In this document: positions 16,682-25,712 of the stretch, in pieces
Position numbering within the stretch: position 1 is the first letter of the stretch
Layout: each line of letters starts with the position of its first letter
Notes under the pieces: generated by a model
What the model saw: only the letters and a program-made list of their open reading frames with translations
The model's database searches: none
What the model was told of the DNA's origin: nothing
Assembly (NCBI RefSeq): GCF_021531315.1
Contig: NZ_JAFBIQ010000004.1
Location: 87,110 to 151,109, forward strand
Source of the DNA: Oscillibacter valericigenes
GTDB lineage: Bacteria > Bacillota > Clostridia > Oscillospirales > Oscillospiraceae
DNA length: 64,000 nucleotides
Reading direction: 5' to 3'
Made by a program: the position numbers and the translations under genes

Positions 16682-17950
16682 TTACTTCAGCTGCTCGAGT
16701 GCTGCGAGCTTCAGGCAGCAACAGAACACTTCCATCGCCTGCTCCAGCTCCTCCACCGGCGGCAGGGACGGCGCGACGCGGATGTTGCAGTCCTTCGGAT
16801 CGACGCCATAGGGGAAGGTCGCGCCCGCGCCCGTCATGACGACGCCCGCCTCCTTGCACAGCGCTAAGGTGCGCTTGGCAAGCCCCGGCAGCGTGTTGAC
16901 CGACACGAAATAGCCGCCCTTCGGCTCATGCCAGGTGGCAAGCCCCAGTGGCGCGATCTCGCGCTCGAGCATCCCGGTGACCATCTTGAACTTGGGGGCG
17001 AGGATCGCCGCGTGCTTTTTCATCAGCGCGAGCGTCGTGGCCTTGTCCTTGAGATACTTCACATGGCGCAGCTGGTTGATCTTATCAAAGCTGATGGCCT
17101 GGATGCCGATGAGCTTTTCCATGTGCGCCATGTTCGCCTCGCTGCACGCAAACACCGCCACACCCGCGCCGGGGAAGGTGATCTTGCTGGTGGAGGCGAA
17201 CTCAAACACCATGTCGGCGTTGCCGTACTTCGCGCACTCACTGAGAATGTCGGGGAAAGGCATGTAGTCGCCTTCGAACTCGTGAACGCAATAGGCATTG
17301 TCCCACATGAGCAGGAAGTCAGGGGCAGCAGGCTTCATCTTTGCGATGCGTTCGATCGTCTCGGCGGAGTAGATGATGCCGTCGGGGTTGGAATACTTCG
17401 GCACATTCCACATACCCTTGACGGTCGGGTCGGCAATGAGCTGCTCGACAAGGTCCATGTTCGGGCCGGTCTCGGTCATGGGAATGGTAATCATCTCAAA
17501 GCCAAAATTCTGCGTGACCTTAAAATGGCGATCATAGCCCGGCGCGGGGCAGAGCCACTTGATGTGCTCCTCTCGGCACCACGGTCTTTCGCTGTGCAGC
17601 AGACCGTTGGTGTATGCCTTGGCGATGGTGTCGTACATGAGCTGCAGGCTGGAGTTTCCACCGATAAATACCTGCTCGCTCCTGCAGCCAAGGATCTCGG
17701 CGAAGAGCGCCTTCGCGCTCGGCACACCGCTCAGCTCGCCGTAGTTGCGCGCCTCCACGCCCTCGTCCACACACTCGGCAGGATCGCTCAGCACGGTAAG
17801 CAGGTCGCTCACCAGCTCGAGCTGCGCACGACCCGGCTTGCCGCGCGCCATGTTGAGCTTCAGCCCCTTGGCCTTCCACGCCTCAAGCTCGGCAGAGACC
17901 TTGTCAAATTCGGTCTTGCGCTGCTCGGCGGACATTTCCTTATATTTCAT
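16682..17950 (-). CDS. Class I/II aminotransferase, aspartate aminotransferase-like
   Basis: This PLP enzyme probably uses aspartate or another amino acid with 2-oxoglutarate. The 422-residue sequence resembles the actinobacterial AspT group: GKPGRAQLEL near the N-terminus, NYGELSGVPSAK, GGNSSLQLMYD, CPAPGYDRHF, and WNVPKYSNPDG. The PLP lysine Lys256 is in STSKITFPGAG and the substrate arginine probably in CNIRVAPSLPP. It stands alone next to the glutamate-fermentation genes; forming glutamate or 2-oxoglutarate would fit but is inferred. Confidence 0.88.
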   Translation of the reverse strand: MKYKEMSAEQRKTEFDKVSAELEAWKAKGLKLNMARGKPGRAQLELVSDLLTVLSDPAECVDEGVEARNYGELSGVPSAKALFAEILGCRSEQVFIGGNSSLQLMYDTIAKAYTNGLLHSERPWCREEHIKWLCPAPGYDRHFKVTQNFGFEMITIPMTETGPNMDLVEQLIADPTVKGMWNVPKYSNPDGIIYSAETIERIAKMKPAAPDFLLMWDNAYCVHEFEGDYMPFPDILSECAKYGNADMVFEFASTSKITFPGAGVAVFACSEANMAHMEKLIGIQAISFDKINQLRHVKYLKDKATTLALMKKHAAILAPKFKMVTGMLEREIAPLGLATWHEPKGGYFVSVNTLPGLAKRTLALCKEAGVVMTGAGATFPYGVDPKDCNIRVAPSLPPVEELEQAMEVFCCCLKLAALEQLK

Positions 17951-17983
17951 CGGAACGGACCTCCCATTTCAAAGTTTGGTGAA

Positions 17984-18012
17984 ATTATAGCACACACTTC
18001 TTCAAAACACAA
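17984..18012 (-). promoter_or_regulatory. Aminotransferase promoter
   Basis: Minus strand TTGTGT (18012-18007), a 17-base spacer and TATAAT (17989-17984). It lies directly after the gcdB terminator. Confidence 0.75.
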
Positions 18013-18015
18013 TGC

Positions 18016-18054
18016 GCAAAAGAAAAAGAGGGCAAAGCCCTCTTTTTCTTTTGC
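18016..18054 (-). terminator. Terminator of the glutaconyl-CoA decarboxylase operon
   Basis: Two 18-base arms (18016-18033 and 18037-18054) are perfectly complementary around a 3-base loop, and the minus-strand arm ends in a T-rich tract. It follows the gcdB stop by 8 bases. Confidence 0.92.
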
Positions 18055-18062
18055 TTGTTCTC

Positions 18063-19487
18063 TTAGCCGAACAGCGCCATCAGGACGCCGGCGGCAATCG
18101 CAGAGCCGATAACGCCGGCCACATTCGGGCCCATGGCGTGCATCAGCAGGAAGTTCGCGGGATTCTCCTTCTGGCCCACGACCTGAGAGACACGCGCCGC
18201 CATCGGGACGGCAGAAACGCCGGCGGAACCGATCAGCGGGTTGATCTTCTCCTTCAGGAAGAGGTTCATGAGCTTGGCAAGCAGCACACCGCCTGCGGTA
18301 CCGAAGCCGAAGGCCACGACACCCATGCACATGATCTCGATGGTCTGGAGAGACAGGAAGGTGGTGGCAGTCGCCGTCGCGCCGACGGTGAAGCCGAGGA
18401 AGATGGTGACGATGTTCATCAGCTCGTTGCCGGCGGTCTTGGTCAGACGCTCAACCACACCGGACTCCTTGAAGAGGTTGCCGAGCATGAGGCAGGCGAT
18501 CAGAGGAGCGGCAGAGGGAACGAGCAGCGCCACGAACACGGTGATCATGATGGGGAAGATGATCTTTTCCTTCTGCGAAACCTGACGCAGCGGCTTCATC
18601 ACGATCTGACGCTCCGCCTTGGTGGTCAGCGCCTTCATAATGGGCGGCTGGATGACCGGAACGAGCGCCATGTAGGAATACGCGGCAACGGCGATGGGGC
18701 CGAGCAGATGGGGAGCAAGACGGGTGGTGACAAAGATCGCCGTCGGGCCGTCCGCGCCGCCGATGATACCGATGGAGGAGGACTCCTGCGAGGTGAAGCC
18801 GAGGAGCTGGGTGCCAACATAAGTCATGAAGATACCGAGCTGGGCGGCAGCGCCGAGCAGCAGGCTCTTGGGGTTGGCGATCAGGGGGCCGAAGTCGGTC
18901 ATGGAGCCGACGCCCATGAAGATCAGGCAGGGGTAGATGCCCAGCTTGACGCCGAGGTAGAGCACGTCGAGCAGACCGAGCGTGACGCTCGGGCCGGCGA
19001 TGGTCATGCCATACATCGCGGCAGCCTGTTCCGCCTGCGCGACCGCCTGCACCTGCGCGGCAAACTCGCTCATCGGCTCAGCGGCCGCAGCCATGATCTC
19101 GCTGGCGACCTGCTGGATGGTATCCGCACCGAAAGCCTCCTGCGCGCTGGCAAGCAGCTGCGGGAAGTAGGGCTTGAGCACGACATCCGAAACGCCGGAC
19201 TCGCTCATTTCCGCAAGGAAGCTTGCGGTAACGGGGTTACCGCCGAACAGATCCCAATGGACATGGCCGCCGGCGAAGAAAATCTCATGGAACATATCCG
19301 CGCCGGGCAGGTTGGTACACAGCATACCGAAGGAGATGGGCAGGAGCAGCAGCGGCTCAAAGCCCTTCACGATGGCCAGATACATGAGAATAAAGGAAAT
19401 GGCGATCATAATGAGGCTCTTCACATTATCGCCCTGGCCAAACATATAGAAGCCGGTCTGCTGCATGAAATTGATAATAGCAGGCAT
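18063..19487 (-). CDS. gcdB: Glutaconyl-CoA decarboxylase subunit beta, Na+-pumping
   Basis: This integral membrane subunit decarboxylates carboxybiotin and moves Na+ outward, conserving energy from glutamate fermentation. The OadB/GcdB hallmark IGIIGGADGPTAIFVTTRL is present, along with NPKSLLLGAAAQLGIF and a series of hydrophobic helices. At 474 residues it is longer than typical relatives (about 375-435). The extra length is an acidic, Ala/Gln-rich insertion near residues 115-160 (QVASEIMAAAAEPMSEFAAQ) between membrane segments. It is the last gene of the gcdD-gcdC-gcdB unit. Confidence 0.94.
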   Translation of the reverse strand: MPAIINFMQQTGFYMFGQGDNVKSLIMIAISFILMYLAIVKGFEPLLLLPISFGMLCTNLPGADMFHEIFFAGGHVHWDLFGGNPVTASFLAEMSESGVSDVVLKPYFPQLLASAQEAFGADTIQQVASEIMAAAAEPMSEFAAQVQAVAQAEQAAAMYGMTIAGPSVTLGLLDVLYLGVKLGIYPCLIFMGVGSMTDFGPLIANPKSLLLGAAAQLGIFMTYVGTQLLGFTSQESSSIGIIGGADGPTAIFVTTRLAPHLLGPIAVAAYSYMALVPVIQPPIMKALTTKAERQIVMKPLRQVSQKEKIIFPIMITVFVALLVPSAAPLIACLMLGNLFKESGVVERLTKTAGNELMNIVTIFLGFTVGATATATTFLSLQTIEIMCMGVVAFGFGTAGGVLLAKLMNLFLKEKINPLIGSAGVSAVPMAARVSQVVGQKENPANFLLMHAMGPNVAGVIGSAIAAGVLMALFG

Positions 19488-19537
19488 TTATTTCTGGTTT
19501 CCTTTCACAGTTTATTTCAAGGATGCGCGGGGATCTC

Positions 19538-19957
19538 TCAGCCGATGACGCACAGAACGTCGCCGGGGTTGACCGCAGCGCCCTTGGAGACTGCGACGGA
19601 GGAAACAACGCCGTCCACGCCGGCGAAGATCTCGTTCTCCATCTTCATGGCCTCAAGGACAAACAGAACATCGCTGGCCTTAACAGACTGGCCGGCAGCG
19701 ACCTTGACATCGAGAATGGTGCCGGGCATGGGGCTGGTGACGGTGTTGGCGCCGGCAGGAGCGGCAGCCGCGGGAGCAGCAGCCTTGGGGGCCGCGGCGG
19801 GAGCGGGAGCAGCGGCGGGAGCAGGAGCGGCAGCGCGCGCGACGGGAGCGGCAGCGGTGCGGGCAACGGGAGCGGAGGCCATGCGGCCGCCGCCGGCGGA
19901 CTCGACGGTAACTTCGTAGGCGGTGCCGTTAACGGTGACAGTGTACTGCTTAGTCAT
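19538..19957 (-). CDS. gcdC: Glutaconyl-CoA decarboxylase biotin carrier subunit (gamma)
   Basis: The subunit carries biotin on Lys105 (EAMKMENEI) and shuttles CO2 from the carboxyltransferase GcdA to the membrane pump GcdB. A short N-terminal beta-rich segment ([15 protein letters not shown]) is followed by a flexible Ala/Pro linker of about 40 residues and the C-terminal biotinyl domain (about 70-139). The length of 139 residues matches GcdC of Acidaminococcus and Clostridium symbiosum. Confidence 0.95.
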   Translation of the reverse strand: MTKQYTVTVNGTAYEVTVESAGGGRMASAPVARTAAAPVARAAAPAPAAAPAPAAAPKAAAPAAAAPAGANTVTSPMPGTILDVKVAAGQSVKASDVLFVLEAMKMENEIFAGVDGVVSSVAVSKGAAVNPGDVLCVIG

Positions 19958-19981
19958 AATGTTTTCTCTCCTAAAATTAAA

Positions 19982-20254
19982 TTAGATTTTGTTGATGCTG
20001 GTGATCTGCATATGGGAGGCGCTGGGGCCGAGGTCCTCGGTCACCGCCGCGATCACGGCGGCAAGGATCTCCTGCTCCTTGGCGGTGTTGACCGCGGGAG
20101 CAGCGGGAGCGGCAGCCACGGGGGCCGCAGCCGGGGCGGGCTTGGACTTGCTCTTGAGGACCGAACCCATGACCGTCGTGAGGACGATGATGCAGATCAG
20201 ACCGAAGAACACCGTACCGATGCCCATGAGGGTGACGAAAAGCGGGCTGTACAT
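19982..20254 (-). CDS. gcdD: Glutaconyl-CoA decarboxylase small membrane subunit (delta, OadG-like)
   Basis: The 90-residue protein has one N-terminal helix (LFVTLMGIGTVFFGLICIIVL), an Ala/Pro-rich linker and a C-terminal segment (EILAAVIAAVTEDLG, HMQITSINKI). This is the OadG/GcdD architecture, which anchors and stabilises the complex. It is the first gene after an internal promoter and precedes gcdC by 24 bases. Confidence 0.88.
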   Translation of the reverse strand: MYSPLFVTLMGIGTVFFGLICIIVLTTVMGSVLKSKSKPAPAAAPVAAAPAAPAVNTAKEQEILAAVIAAVTEDLGPSASHMQITSINKI

Positions 20255-20284
20255 AGATTCTCCTTATCCCTTTCGTTAGTGTGG

Positions 20285-20313
20285 ATTATAAGCAAATCGC
20301 TGCCGGATTGCAA
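20285..20313 (-). promoter_or_regulatory. Internal promoter for gcdD-gcdC-gcdB
   Basis: Minus strand TTGCAA (20313-20308), a 17-base spacer and TATAAT (20290-20285), in the 147-base gap between hgdB and gcdD. Confidence 0.8.
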
Positions 20314-20359
20314 CAGCGGTCCTGCAATTTTTACGCCGTCTGAACGGACGATCCGGCGC

Positions 20360-20384
20360 GGGGAGAGCTTCTCCCTCTCTCCCC
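20360..20384 (-). other. Intercistronic hairpin after hgdB
   Basis: GGGGAGAG (20360-20367) pairs with CTCTCCCC (20377-20384), and outer GC bases extend the stem. No T run follows on the minus strand, so it may be a stability or processing element more than a terminator. Confidence 0.5.
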
Positions 20385-20401
20385 GTCGCCGTCGGGATAT
20401 T

Positions 20402-21547
20402 TTACTGAACGGACAGAACGTCAGCGAAGGCCTGAATGGCGGTCGCGGCCTGGCCGAAGTCGCGCATCTGCTGGTCAACACCGAGCTTGATGAAGGGGAT
20501 GCCGGCAGCGTCGAGCGCGCGCTTGAGGTAGGGGAACTCCATCTCCTCGGGGTCGCAGAACTGCTGCATGAAGAGCACGAGGCCCTGCGCGCCGGACTCC
20601 TTGACAAGGTTCGCCACGAACTCACCGCGGCGGTTCTTGCTCGACTGCGGATCGTAGAGCAGTATGTCATAATCGGTGTTGGTGAACTGCTCGACGAGCG
20701 CCATCATCGGGTCGCCCTCCTCGCTCGCGTCGGTGCGGAAGGCGCGGGACTCATGCGCCACGTCGTCGGCGGCGATGGCAACGTTGTTGTCCTTGAAGAC
20801 CTTGAGCAGCACGGGGTTATCGCAGATGATGCCGGAGGTAACGACCTTCACGCCGTTCCACTTGGCGGCGGGCAGCGCCTTGAGCTCGGCATTGAGGGCT
20901 TCGAGCTTCTCGGTGTACTCAGCCTTGTCCATGAACCACGCGGCCTTGAGAACGGCCGAGCGCATGATCGGGTCGATGACGTCGCAGTGCTCGCTCGCGA
21001 GCTTGACAAATTCGCGGCGGGCGGCGCGGGACTTGTTGTAGACCTTGATGGCCTTGGCAATGTCCTCGCTCTTGATCTCGTGGCCGGCGATCTTCTCCAG
21101 CTCGCCCTTGACATGGTCATACTGATCCATGCAGAACTGCTTGCCGAAGTCGGCGAAGCGGTTCTGGGGATGGGCGAGGAAGATGCAGGGCAGCTTCTCG
21201 CTCATGGCGACGCGGATGTTCTGGCTCATGGGGCGCAGCGTATCACAGATGGTCGGGGTGATGACGCCGTCGAGCAGGTCCATCGTGCCGTCGAGCAGCA
21301 TCTCGAGGTCGAGCTGGGCGATGGTGCAGTAGAAGGTCGCGCAGTATTCCTTGGCGCGCTGAATGGTCTTGCTGTTGCTGCCCCACATACCGAACGGCAT
21401 CATGCCGGCGGCGTAGACCAGCTCCTCGGGAGCATAGTAGGGCATCACGCCGATGCACTTCTTGCCGGCGTCCTTATAGGCCTTGAGCTGGCCCTTGGGG
21501 TTCGCGGCGACGGCGGAAAATTCTTTTACGATCGTTTCGATACTCAT
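20402..21547 (-). CDS. hgdB: (R)-2-hydroxyglutaryl-CoA dehydratase subunit beta
   Basis: With HgdA it forms the [4Fe-4S] component D that removes water from 2-hydroxyglutaryl-CoA through a ketyl radical. The 381-residue protein matches the 2-hydroxyacyl-CoA dehydratase family: GKKCIGVMPYYAPEELVYAA, MWGSNSKTIQRAKEYCATFYC, PTICDTLRPMSQN, GVKVVTSGIICDNPVLLKV and LFMQQFCDPEEMEFP. Cysteines in CATFYC, TICDTL and QFCDPE are likely cluster ligands. It starts 15 bases after hgdA. Confidence 0.96.
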   Translation of the reverse strand: MSIETIVKEFSAVAANPKGQLKAYKDAGKKCIGVMPYYAPEELVYAAGMMPFGMWGSNSKTIQRAKEYCATFYCTIAQLDLEMLLDGTMDLLDGVITPTICDTLRPMSQNIRVAMSEKLPCIFLAHPQNRFADFGKQFCMDQYDHVKGELEKIAGHEIKSEDIAKAIKVYNKSRAARREFVKLASEHCDVIDPIMRSAVLKAAWFMDKAEYTEKLEALNAELKALPAAKWNGVKVVTSGIICDNPVLLKVFKDNNVAIAADDVAHESRAFRTDASEEGDPMMALVEQFTNTDYDILLYDPQSSKNRRGEFVANLVKESGAQGLVLFMQQFCDPEEMEFPYLKRALDAAGIPFIKLGVDQQMRDFGQAATAIQAFADVLSVQ

Positions 21548-21562
21548 TTTCTCACGCCCTCC

Positions 21563-23008
21563 TTAGTCTTTCTTGTTGGCGTCCATCGCTTCGACGAGGC
21601 CCTGCACACGGGTGGTGTACTGCGCTTCATTGAAGTTGCGCGGGTCGGCCTGGTCGCCATCGAAGCCGGCGCACGGCACGCCGAGGTCCTTGGTGAAGCG
21701 GCGCTGCATCTCGGCCATATAGCCGCTCCAGGGCTTGCAGGAGCGGTTGTAGTGAACGAGCACGCCGTCGACCTTGTTGTCGCGGCAGATGCCCTCACGC
21801 CAGGCAACGCCCTGCTCGATGCAGACGCTGTTGGGGGCCTTGTAGTAGGCGCGGGCCATCTCGTCCATGTTGTTGTAGACGAAGCCGAAGGCGGGCGCGT
21901 ACACAACGGCGGTGACATTCACGCCGTTTTCCTTGAGGGGCTTGAAGAGGTTCGGGAGCTTCGGCCAGCAGGGAATGCCCTCGAACATGACGCGGTACTT
22001 CTCGGGGAAGGGCAGCGTGGAGGTACCCTCCTTGATGTTCTGCTCAAGGTCGTGCGCGAGCAGATCGAAGGCATCGGCGGCGGCCTCCTTGCCGCGGGCG
22101 GTGACGACGTCGGCCATGTGGTTGAAGAGGTCGAAGCCGCTCATCGGGGCGGGCTTGTACTGCAGGTAGTCGCAGACCTTCAGCCAGTTCTGAGCGGTGC
22201 GGTTCGCATGCTTGCAGGCAAGCTCGAACTTCTCCTCGTCGAACTTCTTGCCGGTCAGCTCCTCGAGCTGATGGATGGCGGCGTCAAACTGGGCGCGGAC
22301 ATACTTCACCGCAGAATCGCTGACCTCGATGGTGTTGTTGTAGGGAATATCGACCATGATGAGCGGAATGTTGCACATACGGGCGATGTTCTCGTACCAC
22401 TTGGTCATGCAGTTGCAGATGTTGTTGCAGCACAGCACGAAGTCGGGCTGGGGAATACGCATCTGCTTGTAGGGCTTGATGGCCTCGCGGCGGAAATTCT
22501 TGTAGGCGATCTCCTTCTCGGTGGTCTCGGGCAGTGCCTCGATCTCGTGAATATCGTCCAGCACGGTGTAGGGCACCTGCGTCTTGGGGTCCTTCTTGGG
22601 CTTGCCGGTCTCGGGGTCGATGACGACATTGCCGTTCTCGTCCTTGAGGGGCTTGCCGCTCTTGGGATCGATGATGAACTCAAGCGTCTCGGGGTCAAAC
22701 TTACGGCTGGCGCGCTTGCCGGCGGCATAAGCGAGGGAGATGCGGGCGTAGCCGCAAATATCGTTGTCGAAGCCGAGATCCTCGGCGGCCTGGCACATGA
22801 TCTCGCCGTCGCGCTGGGCGGCGATGCCGGCGGCCTGATTTTCGGGATACATCACATTGAGGTCAAAGGCCTCTGCCAGCTCGCAGGGGAACTTGGAGCT
22901 GGACCAGCCGACGAGCTTGCCCTGCTTTTTTGCCTCGCGGGCGTCGGCGTACACGTCGTCGACGACCTTGCGCAGCGCGAGGACGCCGGGACTGACCTGT
23001 TTAGCCAT
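21563..23008 (-). CDS. hgdA: (R)-2-hydroxyglutaryl-CoA dehydratase subunit alpha
   Basis: The alpha subunit of component D is 481 residues, close to the Acidaminococcus protein. Visible landmarks are VGWSSSKFPCELAEAF, ENQAAGIAAQRDGE, DNDICGYARISLAYAAG, DFVLCCNNICNCMTKWYE, and NRSCKPWSGYMAEMQRRF. Residues about 106-135 hold a hydrophilic loop with two similar units (IDPKSGKPLKDE and IDPETGKPKKDP); the Acidaminococcus protein, as I recall it, has a comparable loop. It needs the activator HgdC encoded just upstream. Confidence 0.96.
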   Translation of the reverse strand: MAKQVSPGVLALRKVVDDVYADAREAKKQGKLVGWSSSKFPCELAEAFDLNVMYPENQAAGIAAQRDGEIMCQAAEDLGFDNDICGYARISLAYAAGKRASRKFDPETLEFIIDPKSGKPLKDENGNVVIDPETGKPKKDPKTQVPYTVLDDIHEIEALPETTEKEIAYKNFRREAIKPYKQMRIPQPDFVLCCNNICNCMTKWYENIARMCNIPLIMVDIPYNNTIEVSDSAVKYVRAQFDAAIHQLEELTGKKFDEEKFELACKHANRTAQNWLKVCDYLQYKPAPMSGFDLFNHMADVVTARGKEAAADAFDLLAHDLEQNIKEGTSTLPFPEKYRVMFEGIPCWPKLPNLFKPLKENGVNVTAVVYAPAFGFVYNNMDEMARAYYKAPNSVCIEQGVAWREGICRDNKVDGVLVHYNRSCKPWSGYMAEMQRRFTKDLGVPCAGFDGDQADPRNFNEAQYTTRVQGLVEAMDANKKD

Positions 23009-23059
23009 TTTTTGATTCCTCCTATTTTTCTTGTTCTTATTCTCGGAAAATTTTACAGC

Positions 23060-23851
23060 TCACTGCTGCTTTTTGAGTGCCTTCTGATAGGCAAAGAGCG
23101 ATGCGCCGAGAGCGCCGTTGTACTGCGTGAGGGGGGAGGTGAAGATCTCATGCTGAAGCTGATCCACCAGCGCCTTGACGATGCCGTGGTTCTGTGCCAC
23201 GCCGCCGGTCATCACCACGCGGTCGCGCACGCCCACACGGTTGCACAGTCCGCTCACGCGGCCGGCCACCGAGCGGTGGATGCCGGCGATGATGTCACAC
23301 TTGTCCGTGCCGACAGCGAGCTGCGAGATGACCTCGCTCTCGGCAAAGACCGTGCAGGTCGAGCTGATGCCGATCTCCTTGGTCGACTTGTCACCGAGAT
23401 CGCCGAGGTCCTCGACCCTCACCTCCAGCACGCGGGCCATGACGTCGAGGAAGCGCCCCGTACCGGCGGCGCACTTGTCGTTCATGACGAAATTCTTCAT
23501 CATGCCGTTCTCGATCTCGATGACCTTCACATCCTGTCCGCCAATATCAATGACCGTGCGGACGTCGGGGAAGAGATAGGTCGCGCCCTTGGCGTGGCAG
23601 CTCAGCTCGCTCATCTGCATATCGGCAAGACCGTCGAGCGAATTGCGCCCGTAGCCCGTGGCGAGGACGAAATCCATCTGCTCGCGCGACATCTTGGCGT
23701 TCTCCAGCACCTCCGCGATGGCGCGGGCGGGGCCGGAGGTCCCTGTGCCGACGGCGACAAGGGACTTGGCGACGATATCCTTACCGTCCTTCATGATCAC
23801 GCATTTCGACGCGGTGGAGCCCACGTCGATGCCCATGGTGTAAATGCTCAT
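23060..23851 (-). CDS. hgdC: 2-hydroxyglutaryl-CoA dehydratase activator (component A)
   Basis: The homodimeric ASKHA-fold ATPase injects one high-energy electron into HgdAB. The phosphate loop DVGSTASKCVI is at the N-terminus and DIGGQD near residue 105. The two cysteines that hold the bridging [4Fe-4S] cluster are at Cys127 (NDKCAAGTGRFLD) and Cys166 (SSTCTVFAESE), the same numbers as in Acidaminococcus HgdC. The length of 263 residues fits. The protein is oxygen-sensitive in known cases, consistent with an obligate anaerobe. Confidence 0.97.
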   Translation of the reverse strand: MSIYTMGIDVGSTASKCVIMKDGKDIVAKSLVAVGTGTSGPARAIAEVLENAKMSREQMDFVLATGYGRNSLDGLADMQMSELSCHAKGATYLFPDVRTVIDIGGQDVKVIEIENGMMKNFVMNDKCAAGTGRFLDVMARVLEVRVEDLGDLGDKSTKEIGISSTCTVFAESEVISQLAVGTDKCDIIAGIHRSVAGRVSGLCNRVGVRDRVVMTGGVAQNHGIVKALVDQLQHEIFTSPLTQYNGALGASLFAYQKALKKQQ

Positions 23852-23908
23852 AGCTGCTTAAAACTCCATTGCTCCTGCGCGCGGCATAAGCCGCGCGCAG
23901 GCTGTATT

Positions 23909-25678
23909 TTACTGCTGGTTGAGGTTGTCGTAGTCGCGGATCACGCGCGGGAGCAGCATCTGATGGAACGGGCAGATGCTCTCGGGGTTCTGATAGCAGG
24001 CATTGGCGAAGGCCTGAACATAAGGACGCATATCGTTCATGTCGACGATCTCGTCCGTCAGGCCCGCCTTGGCGCAGAACTTCGGGCTGGACTTGTGGGC
24101 GTAATCCTGGATCAGCTCGTTCATCTTGTCGATGGTGGGCTGGAGATCCTTGCCGGCCTTCTCGTCCTTGACGAGGCGGCGGGCATACATCGCGGCAGCG
24201 GCGGTCTCGCCGTGCATGACATAGATCTCGGTGGTGGCGGTGCCGATGGAGAAGGCGTTGGTGTCGTTGCCCTGCGGGCCGCCGAGGACATAGTGCGCCG
24301 CGGCGGTGCCCTTGCGGAGAGTGATCTCCATCATGGGCAGGTCGCTGGACTGGATGGAATAGATGAGGCTCTGGCCGAGGCCGAGGAGCTCCGCGCGCTC
24401 GGCGTCGTTGCCGACGTCGATGCCGGTGGTGTCCTGGATCCACAGCATCGGAATGCGGTCGCGGGCGCAGAGGGTGACGAACTCGTTCATCTTGATGAGG
24501 CCCTGGCGGTACAGCTTGCCGCCGACGCCCATCGCGGAGCCGTAGGTCGCCATCTTGTACTCGGGATAATTCATCAGCATACCCTGCGCGTTGGCGACCA
24601 CGCCGACGAGCAGACCGTCGATCTTGGCAAGGCCGGTGATCATCTCGGGGCCGTAGCCGTGCTTGAACTCCATGAACTCGGAGCCGTCGAGCAGTCGGGC
24701 CATGACGTCGTACATATCATAGCTGCGCTTCTGGTTGAAGGGCACGATGGAGTAGAGGTCGTTCGCGTCGAACAGAGGCTCCTTGGGATCGTCCACGCGG
24801 AAGAACTCAGGATCGTAGGCGGGCAGCATATCCATATACTTGCGGATGCCGCTGAGCACACCCTCCTCGTCGCAGTAGACCTCGCGGAAGAAGCCGGTCT
24901 CATCGTAGTGGATGGAGACGGTGCCGGGGATGTCGGCCTTGAGGTTCTTCTGCGCCTCGATGAGCGCCTCCGCAGCCTCCTTATCGACATAGCCCTTGGG
25001 GTTCATGCCGCCGACGATGCCCGCGCCGCCGACCGCCATGTTGGCGTCCTCATGCGCGATGAGGATGGTGGGGCTGATGGAGTGATAGCCGCCGCCCGCG
25101 GGGTTGGTACCGTAGATGCCGACGATGACGGGAATGCCCATCTGGTTGAGCTCGCTGTTGCGATAGAAGGGCGTGCCGCCGCCGCGGCGGTTGGGATAGA
25201 CCTTCTCCTGCTCGTCGAGCTTCACGCCGGAGCAGTTGAGGACGTAGACCAGAGGAATGCGCAGGCGCTTGGCCGTGTCGCTGCCGCGCAGCAGGGCATC
25301 CGCCTGACCGGGAACCCACGCGCCGGCGAGCTTCTTGTTGTCGCTGGCGATGATGACGGCCCACTTGCCGTCGATGCGGCCGAGACCCTTGACGATACCG
25401 ACGCTGCCGTTATCGTTGTCCTCGGGGTTGTAGAGACTGTTGAGCGGGCACCAGGTGCCCTCGTCCACCAGCTCCTCGATGCGCTGCATCGCGGTCCACT
25501 GGCCGGACTCGTTGAGAGACTCGGTGCTGCGGCCGGCTTCCAGCGCGGCCTCGCGGATCTCATGGATCTCCTGCTCTGCTTCCTGGATCTGCGCCGCGTT
25601 CTCTTCATTGAAGCTGGCAATCTCCTTGCCGATGACGGGCATGGTCTGGAAATAAGAGGGCATAGAATATTCGCTCAT
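23909..25678 (-). CDS. gcdA: Glutaconyl-CoA decarboxylase subunit alpha (carboxyltransferase)
   Basis: This soluble carboxyltransferase moves CO2 from glutaconyl-CoA to biotin on GcdC, giving crotonyl-CoA. It has two crotonase-fold lobes: the N-terminal lobe has GTWCPLNSLYNPE and RRGGGTPFYRNSELNQMG; the C-terminal lobe has GVVANAQGMLMN, RIPMLWIQDTTGIDVG and YVLGGPQGNDTNAFSIGTAT. The length of 589 residues agrees with GcdA (about 587). SD AAGGAGA precedes ATG 25678. Confidence 0.96.
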   Translation of the reverse strand: MSEYSMPSYFQTMPVIGKEIASFNEENAAQIQEAEQEIHEIREAALEAGRSTESLNESGQWTAMQRIEELVDEGTWCPLNSLYNPEDNDNGSVGIVKGLGRIDGKWAVIIASDNKKLAGAWVPGQADALLRGSDTAKRLRIPLVYVLNCSGVKLDEQEKVYPNRRGGGTPFYRNSELNQMGIPVIVGIYGTNPAGGGYHSISPTILIAHEDANMAVGGAGIVGGMNPKGYVDKEAAEALIEAQKNLKADIPGTVSIHYDETGFFREVYCDEEGVLSGIRKYMDMLPAYDPEFFRVDDPKEPLFDANDLYSIVPFNQKRSYDMYDVMARLLDGSEFMEFKHGYGPEMITGLAKIDGLLVGVVANAQGMLMNYPEYKMATYGSAMGVGGKLYRQGLIKMNEFVTLCARDRIPMLWIQDTTGIDVGNDAERAELLGLGQSLIYSIQSSDLPMMEITLRKGTAAAHYVLGGPQGNDTNAFSIGTATTEIYVMHGETAAAAMYARRLVKDEKAGKDLQPTIDKMNELIQDYAHKSSPKFCAKAGLTDEIVDMNDMRPYVQAFANACYQNPESICPFHQMLLPRVIRDYDNLNQQ

Positions 25679-25712
25679 GTTCTGTTCTCCTTCTTATTTA
25701 GTGATAACGGGC

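Noticed and set aside
21563..23008. The internal repeat (IDPKSGKPLKD / IDPETGKPKKD) in HgdA as a novel insertion
   Set aside because: The total length equals that of the known Acidaminococcus HgdA, which as far as I recall has a similar loop, so it is probably a family feature.
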